Assembly (NCBI GenBank): GCA_017964485.1
Contig: JAGCRW010000038.1
Location: 1-64,000 of the forward strand
DNA length: 64,000 bases
Direction of reading: 5' to 3'
Source of the DNA: Muribaculaceae bacterium
GTDB taxonomy: Bacteria; Bacteroidota; Bacteroidia; Bacteroidales; Muribaculaceae
Below are positions 60,168 through 64,000 of the stretch, one piece after another; the first letter of the stretch is position 1, and every line of letters begins with the position of its first letter. The notes beneath the pieces are model-generated. The model searched no databases. It had not been told where the DNA came from and saw only the letters and a program-made list of their open reading frames with translations. Made by a program: the position numbers and the translations under genes.

Positions 60168-63005
60168 ATGAAGCTTTTTCTCCTTGATGCCTATGCGCTG
60201 ATTTTCAGGGCTTATTATGCGCTGATGCGCAACCCTCGGTTCACGTCCAGTGGGATTAACACGTCGGCAATCTTCGGGTTTGTCAACTCTTTGCAGGATG
60301 TCCTGAAGAAAGAGCGGCCCACGCATATCGCTGTGTGCTTCGACCCTCCTGGCGGCACATTCCGCCATGAGGCGTATAAAGAGTACAAGGCTAACCGCGA
60401 CGAGACTCCAGAGGACATCAAGCTCGCAGTGCCTTACATCAAGCGCATTATCAAAGCCTATAACATCCCAGTGATTGAGGTGCCTGGCTTTGAGGCCGAT
60501 GATGTTATAGGAACTCTGGCGCATCTTGCTGGCGAACACGGGTTTGAGACTTACATGATGACACCCGACAAGGACTTCGGGCAGCTCGTTACTGAGAAAG
60601 TGAAAATATACCATCCAGGCCGCAAGGGCAGAGAGGTGGAGATACAAGGCGTCAAGGAGATAAATGCTAAATATGGTTTCACCAGTCCGTTGCAGGTTAT
60701 TGATTTGCTTGCTCTTCAGGGCGATGCAGTTGATAACATCCCTGGTTGCCCTGGAGTGGGAGAGGTAACTGCAAAGAAACTGGTTCGCGAGTTTGGCTCG
60801 GTAGAGAATCTGCTTGCCAACACCGACAAACTTAAAGGCGCTCTTCATCGCAAGGTCACCGAGAATGTTGAGCAGATTAAGTTCTCTAAGTTCCTCGCCA
60901 CCATCAAGACCGATGTGCCAGTGGAGTGGGATGAGGAATTGCTACGTCGCAAGCCCGCCAATATGCATGCGTTGGCCAAGGTGTTTAAGGAGCTGGAGTT
61001 CCGCACCCTGGCGGTGCGCATCATCGAGCATGGCGAGGCTAATGTGGGTGTGAAAAACGCCCCCGCGCCAGCCGAGGCCTTGAAAAATGTGTCGCGAGCC
61101 GAACTAGAGATTGTAAACCATCCCAAGAAGGACCCAGGTCAACCGTCGCTCTTTGACGCACTTGACACAAAAGACATTGCTCAACTGCATCCTGAGGTGA
61201 TTGAGATGGACAATATCGATTCTCATGAGCACGACTACCGCTTGGTTGCTGACGACAGCGAGGCAGCACAACTCGTGGAGAAACTCATTGCCGCCGGCGA
61301 GCCAGTTGGAGTGTGTCTCGTGGCCGATGGCGAGGAAGCGATGCGCGCCCACCTTGTGGGCTTGGCGGTGAGCAGTGAGCGCTACAAAGCCGCCTTCATG
61401 CCACTCGATGATATGGGGTGGATGATGAGCGCCGTGTCGCCGCTCTTTGACGGAAAGGTGCAGCTGGTGAGCAACGACATCAAGCGCGACATTGTGATGC
61501 TCAACAAAGTGGGCATCAACTATCGTGGCGACTACTACGACACTGCCGTTGCCCACTACCTGCTCCAGCCCGAGCGCAGTCACAGCACTAGGCTTATTGC
61601 CGAGGATTTGCTCAAGTATCAGGCTATCAATGCCGAGAGTTTGATTGGGGCAAAAGGCAAGAAGCAGAAGAAGTTTGCCGACGTCAAGCCTGAGAAGCTG
61701 ATCAACTGGGCGTGCGAGATGGCTGACCTAGCCCTTGCCCTAAAGCCTGAACTTGACAGACGTCTGGAGGAAAACGGCATGACGCATCTGCTCACCGACA
61801 TTGAGATGCCACTGGTGCGCGTGCTTGCAAGTATGGAACTTGCTGGCGCACGTATTGACGAGAAAGCTCTTGCCGAGTATTCGGTTAAACTCACTGAGCA
61901 GGTCGATGCCCTCGACCGTGAGTGCCACAAGTTGGCGGGTATGGAGTTCAACACCGCCTCACCAGCACAGGTAGGGGAGGTGCTCTTCGGGCATCTGAAA
62001 ATTGACGCTAAAGCCAAGAAAACCAAGACGGGCCAGTACTCCACCACCGAAGAGGTGCTGATGAAACTGCGTGACCGCCATCCGCTTGTGGATAAGATTC
62101 TGGAGTTAAGAGGTTTGCGCAAGTTGCTCTCCACCTACGTTAATGCTTTGCCGGCACTTGTTAATCCCCGCACAGGCCGCATCCACACTACTTATAACCA
62201 GACTGTCACCGCTACAGGCCGCCTGTCGTCGGTGAACCCCAACTTGCAGAACATTCCCGTGCGCAGCGATGATGGTAAGGAGATACGCCGCGCCTTCATT
62301 CCTGCCGACGGTAACGTGTTCTTCAGCGCCGACTATTCGCAGATTGAACTGCGCCTTGTCGCCGACCTGAGCAACGACAGCACTATGCTCGACGCTTTTG
62401 CCAAAGACGAGGACATCCACGCTATCACAGCTGCCAAGATTTATCACGAGGACCTTGACAAGGTGACTGGCGACCAGCGCCGCAAGGCTAAAACAGCCAA
62501 TTTCGGTATCCTCTACGGCATCTCGGCCTTTGGCTTGAGTCAGCGCCTCAATATTCCGCGCAGCGAGGCTAAGATGCTGATTGAAGGCTATTTCGAGACC
62601 TTCCCCAAGGTAAAGGAATACATTGAGAGGAGCGTGGCACAAGCGCGCGAGAAAGGCTATGTGACCACTCTCTTTGGCCGCCGACGCATGTTGCCCGACA
62701 TAAACTCACGCAACGCCGTGGTGCGCAGCTTCAGCGAGCGCAACGCCGTCAACGCCCCCATACAGGGCACTGCAGCCGATGTCATCAAGATAGCGATGAT
62801 AGCCATCTACCGCCGCTTTGAGGAAGAAGGCATCCGTTCAAAAATGATACTGCAAGTGCACGACGAGTTGAACTTTGACGTTATCCCAAGCGAACTTGAA
62901 AAAGTTACACAAATCGTTGTCACCGAGATGGAAAATGCCTATCACGGCAGAGTGAAACTCACAGCCAGCCACGGCGCCGCCAGCAATTGGCTCGACGCGC
63001 ACTAA
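60168..63005 (+). CDS. polA: DNA polymerase I
   Basis: A 945-residue enzyme. Residues 1-290 form the 5'-3' exonuclease (LLDAYALIFRAYYALM, PGFEADDVIGTLAHLA). Polymerase motifs are FFSADYSQIELRLVAD (A), RRKAKTANFGILYGIS (B) and LQVHDELNFDV (C). In the 3'-5' exonuclease region the DTE residues of motif I are replaced (GVCLVADGEEAM), so proofreading is probably lost, as in several bacterial Pol I enzymes. Confidence 0.96.
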   Translation: MKLFLLDAYALIFRAYYALMRNPRFTSSGINTSAIFGFVNSLQDVLKKERPTHIAVCFDPPGGTFRHEAYKEYKANRDETPEDIKLAVPYIKRIIKAYNIPVIEVPGFEADDVIGTLAHLAGEHGFETYMMTPDKDFGQLVTEKVKIYHPGRKGREVEIQGVKEINAKYGFTSPLQVIDLLALQGDAVDNIPGCPGVGEVTAKKLVREFGSVENLLANTDKLKGALHRKVTENVEQIKFSKFLATIKTDVPVEWDEELLRRKPANMHALAKVFKELEFRTLAVRIIEHGEANVGVKNAPAPAEALKNVSRAELEIVNHPKKDPGQPSLFDALDTKDIAQLHPEVIEMDNIDSHEHDYRLVADDSEAAQLVEKLIAAGEPVGVCLVADGEEAMRAHLVGLAVSSERYKAAFMPLDDMGWMMSAVSPLFDGKVQLVSNDIKRDIVMLNKVGINYRGDYYDTAVAHYLLQPERSHSTRLIAEDLLKYQAINAESLIGAKGKKQKKFADVKPEKLINWACEMADLALALKPELDRRLEENGMTHLLTDIEMPLVRVLASMELAGARIDEKALAEYSVKLTEQVDALDRECHKLAGMEFNTASPAQVGEVLFGHLKIDAKAKKTKTGQYSTTEEVLMKLRDRHPLVDKILELRGLRKLLSTYVNALPALVNPRTGRIHTTYNQTVTATGRLSSVNPNLQNIPVRSDDGKEIRRAFIPADGNVFFSADYSQIELRLVADLSNDSTMLDAFAKDEDIHAITAAKIYHEDLDKVTGDQRRKAKTANFGILYGISAFGLSQRLNIPRSEAKMLIEGYFETFPKVKEYIERSVAQAREKGYVTTLFGRRRMLPDINSRNAVVRSFSERNAVNAPIQGTAADVIKIAMIAIYRRFEEEGIRSKMILQVHDELNFDVIPSELEKVTQIVVTEMENAYHGRVKLTASHGAASNWLDAH

Positions 63006-63042
63006 ATTAATGCATAATTCATAATGCACAATGCATAATTGG
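63006..63042. repeat. Dispersed TGCATAAT-type repeat
   Basis: AATGCATAATTCATAATGCA and CAATGCATAATTGGGGTGGC, of the same family as those at 1050, 51313, 52790 and 60055. The remainder of the gap to the convergent peptidase gene at 63111 holds nothing I can name. Confidence 0.75.
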
Positions 63043-63110
63043 GGTGGCAATTTATATTCTACCGAATATAGATGTTTTTTGTGGTAGAAATTGCTTTACA
63101 CTTAAAGAAG

Positions 63111-63812
63111 TTATCTAATCACCGGCCAATGGAAAGCCTTTAGTTTTTTCTCTAGGGCTTTTTCTTGGCCGTTGACGTAGTGGTTGACGAGGGCGTGAAA
63201 TTGTGGGGAGTGGTTCATGTGGGTGAGGTGAGCGAGTTCGTGGCAGATGATATATTCTATGAGGTCTTGGGGCAGGAACACCAGGTTTCCAGAGAGTTGG
63301 ATTACGCGCTTGGGCGTGCAGTGGCCTAGTTTGCGCAGTCCGCGCCCTATCTCAAAACGCTCAGGCGCCACTCCCAGGCGTTCAGTAACCTTTTGTGCCA
63401 GCGGCAGCAGTCTAGCGGCTTCGTTGTGAGCCACCATTTTCAAGGCTTTAGATATCCATTCCTTACTGCTGAGAGTGGTGAGGTCAATGCCTTGCGGCAC
63501 GCTGGCAGTCACTACATTCTCGCTCTTGCTGAATATTATCTTGTCGCGAAACTTGGCCTGCTCACCAATCACAATTTTGAAGCCATAGCAATCTATCACC
63601 TGCCCGATGTGGTAGGCGAGTTCATCTCTAGTCTGGTTTTTGCGTAATTTTGGTCGCATCTCGTTGAGCACCTTCTCTATATGAGACGATGAGGTGCCAG
63701 GAGGCACGTTCATAAATAGACTGCCGCCCTTCCACCGCATGGTGATGTTGCGCATATTTCTCCGCACCGTGATAAATACTTTCCCAAATTCCTTGTCGTC
63801 GAGGTAGAACAT
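63111..63812 (-). CDS. YgjP-like zinc metallopeptidase (M48-type)
   Basis: A 233-residue protein with CHELAHLTHMNHSPQFH near residue 190: HExxH plus downstream residues is the YgjP/DUF45 zinc site. The N-terminal half has the MRNITMRWKGGSLFM and PQGIDLTTLSSKEWI segments of the family. Substrate unknown; probably cytoplasmic because no signal peptide is seen. Confidence 0.85.
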   Translation of the reverse strand: MFYLDDKEFGKVFITVRRNMRNITMRWKGGSLFMNVPPGTSSSHIEKVLNEMRPKLRKNQTRDELAYHIGQVIDCYGFKIVIGEQAKFRDKIIFSKSENVVTASVPQGIDLTTLSSKEWISKALKMVAHNEAARLLPLAQKVTERLGVAPERFEIGRGLRKLGHCTPKRVIQLSGNLVFLPQDLIEYIICHELAHLTHMNHSPQFHALVNHYVNGQEKALEKKLKAFHWPVIR

Positions 63813-63825
63813 ATTTCTTGTGAAT

Positions 63826-63859
63826 CGTGATCGGGATCGTGAACGGGATCGTGAACGAT
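63826..63859. repeat. Short tandem repeat, 12-bp unit
   Basis: ATCGTGATCGGGATCGTGAA followed by CGGGATCGTGAACG, a 12-bp GGGATCGTGAAC unit repeated about 2.5 times just upstream of the peptidase gene. Confidence 0.7.
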
Positions 63860-63892
63860 TTCCCTCAATTCCTAATTAGGCATAAAAAAGCA

Positions 63893-64000
63893 TTATCTTT
63901 GGTCGGCTCCCCACAGGAGTTTCTCGCGGAGGGCATTGGCAAAGTTGTGGTCATGACGTTGGAGCACGGTGAGGCGGTAAGGGGCGCGCGCTATCTTCAC
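63893..64000 (-). CDS. nadK: NAD kinase, C-terminal end (partial)
   Basis: The frame read from the window end on the minus strand gives VKIARAPYRLTVLQRHDHNF then ANALREKLLWGADQR and a stop at 63893-63895. This agrees well with the C-terminus of Bacteroidales NAD kinases (HxFxxxLRxKLxWGxDxR). Only 35 residues are inside the window. Confidence 0.75.
   Translation of the reverse strand: MKIARAPYRLTVLQRHDHNFANALREKLLWGADQR

Noticed and set aside
60168..63005. Antisense open frames over polA
   Set aside because: They are shadows of the complete polymerase I frame.

Overview
The window is a piece of a Bacteroidales chromosome of roughly 50% GC carrying a complete prophage of about 42.4 kb. The assignment rests on promoters of the TAnnTTTG type (for example 1789-1796, 53149-53156), a TonB-dependent receptor, a Bacteroidales-type uridine kinase, host genes without Shine-Dalgarno sequences, and AT-rich intergenic repeats of the TGCATAATGCACAAT type. 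A Muribaculaceae or Prevotella relative fits best, but the genus is inference.

Left host flank (1-7540): the 3' part of pckA, a block of composite palindromic repeats, a TonB-dependent receptor with a heavy-metal-binding partner and a SPOR-like secreted protein (the receptor and SPOR genes share a duplicated promoter block), a TGS/uridine kinase on the minus strand, and a small membrane protein.

Prophage (7541-49991): it sits in the 3' end of a tRNA-Pro(CGG) gene. attL is 7541-7558 and attR is 49974-49991, sharing 17 of 18 bases. Order: a divergent immunity region (XRE repressor, small HTH protein, tandem operators); a LuxR-type regulator and primase-helicase; small Cys-rich proteins; a C5-cytosine methyltransferase; a DnaA domain IV-like protein; tape measure and tail genes; a holin-DUF5675 fusion; two lysogenic-conversion-like units carrying the immunity operator (a retropepsin/SEC-C pair and a lipoprotein); a small-gene operon behind a switch-like structured leader; the head and packaging module (ClpP-like protease/scaffold, capsid, phosphoribosyltransferase, PLD-like protein, terminases); portal and connector genes; a spanin-like lipoprotein; tail fibre genes, one with a 9-residue tandem repeat; then on the minus strand a canonical integrase, three small genes, a large noncoding fold-back region and a second integrase next to attR. 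Four structural transcription units start from one promoter class with GTCTTT exactly 27 bp upstream of TAnnTTTG.

Right host flank (49975-64000): the tRNA, a GNAT protein, pgi, a KdsD-like SIS-domain protein, a PfkB-like protein lacking the usual catalytic motif, a TPR protein, ribH, a dockerin-bearing secreted protein, a MazG-like protein, deoC, polA, a zinc metallopeptidase and the 3' end of nadK.

The most unusual observations are the 500-bp fold-back element at 48126-48625, the shared operators linking immunity to two conversion units, the late promoter class, the mutually exclusive leader pairing at 26958-27181, a possible -1 frameshift at 33031-33107 and a spanin-like protein. All family assignments come from reading motifs by eye; no database search was possible.
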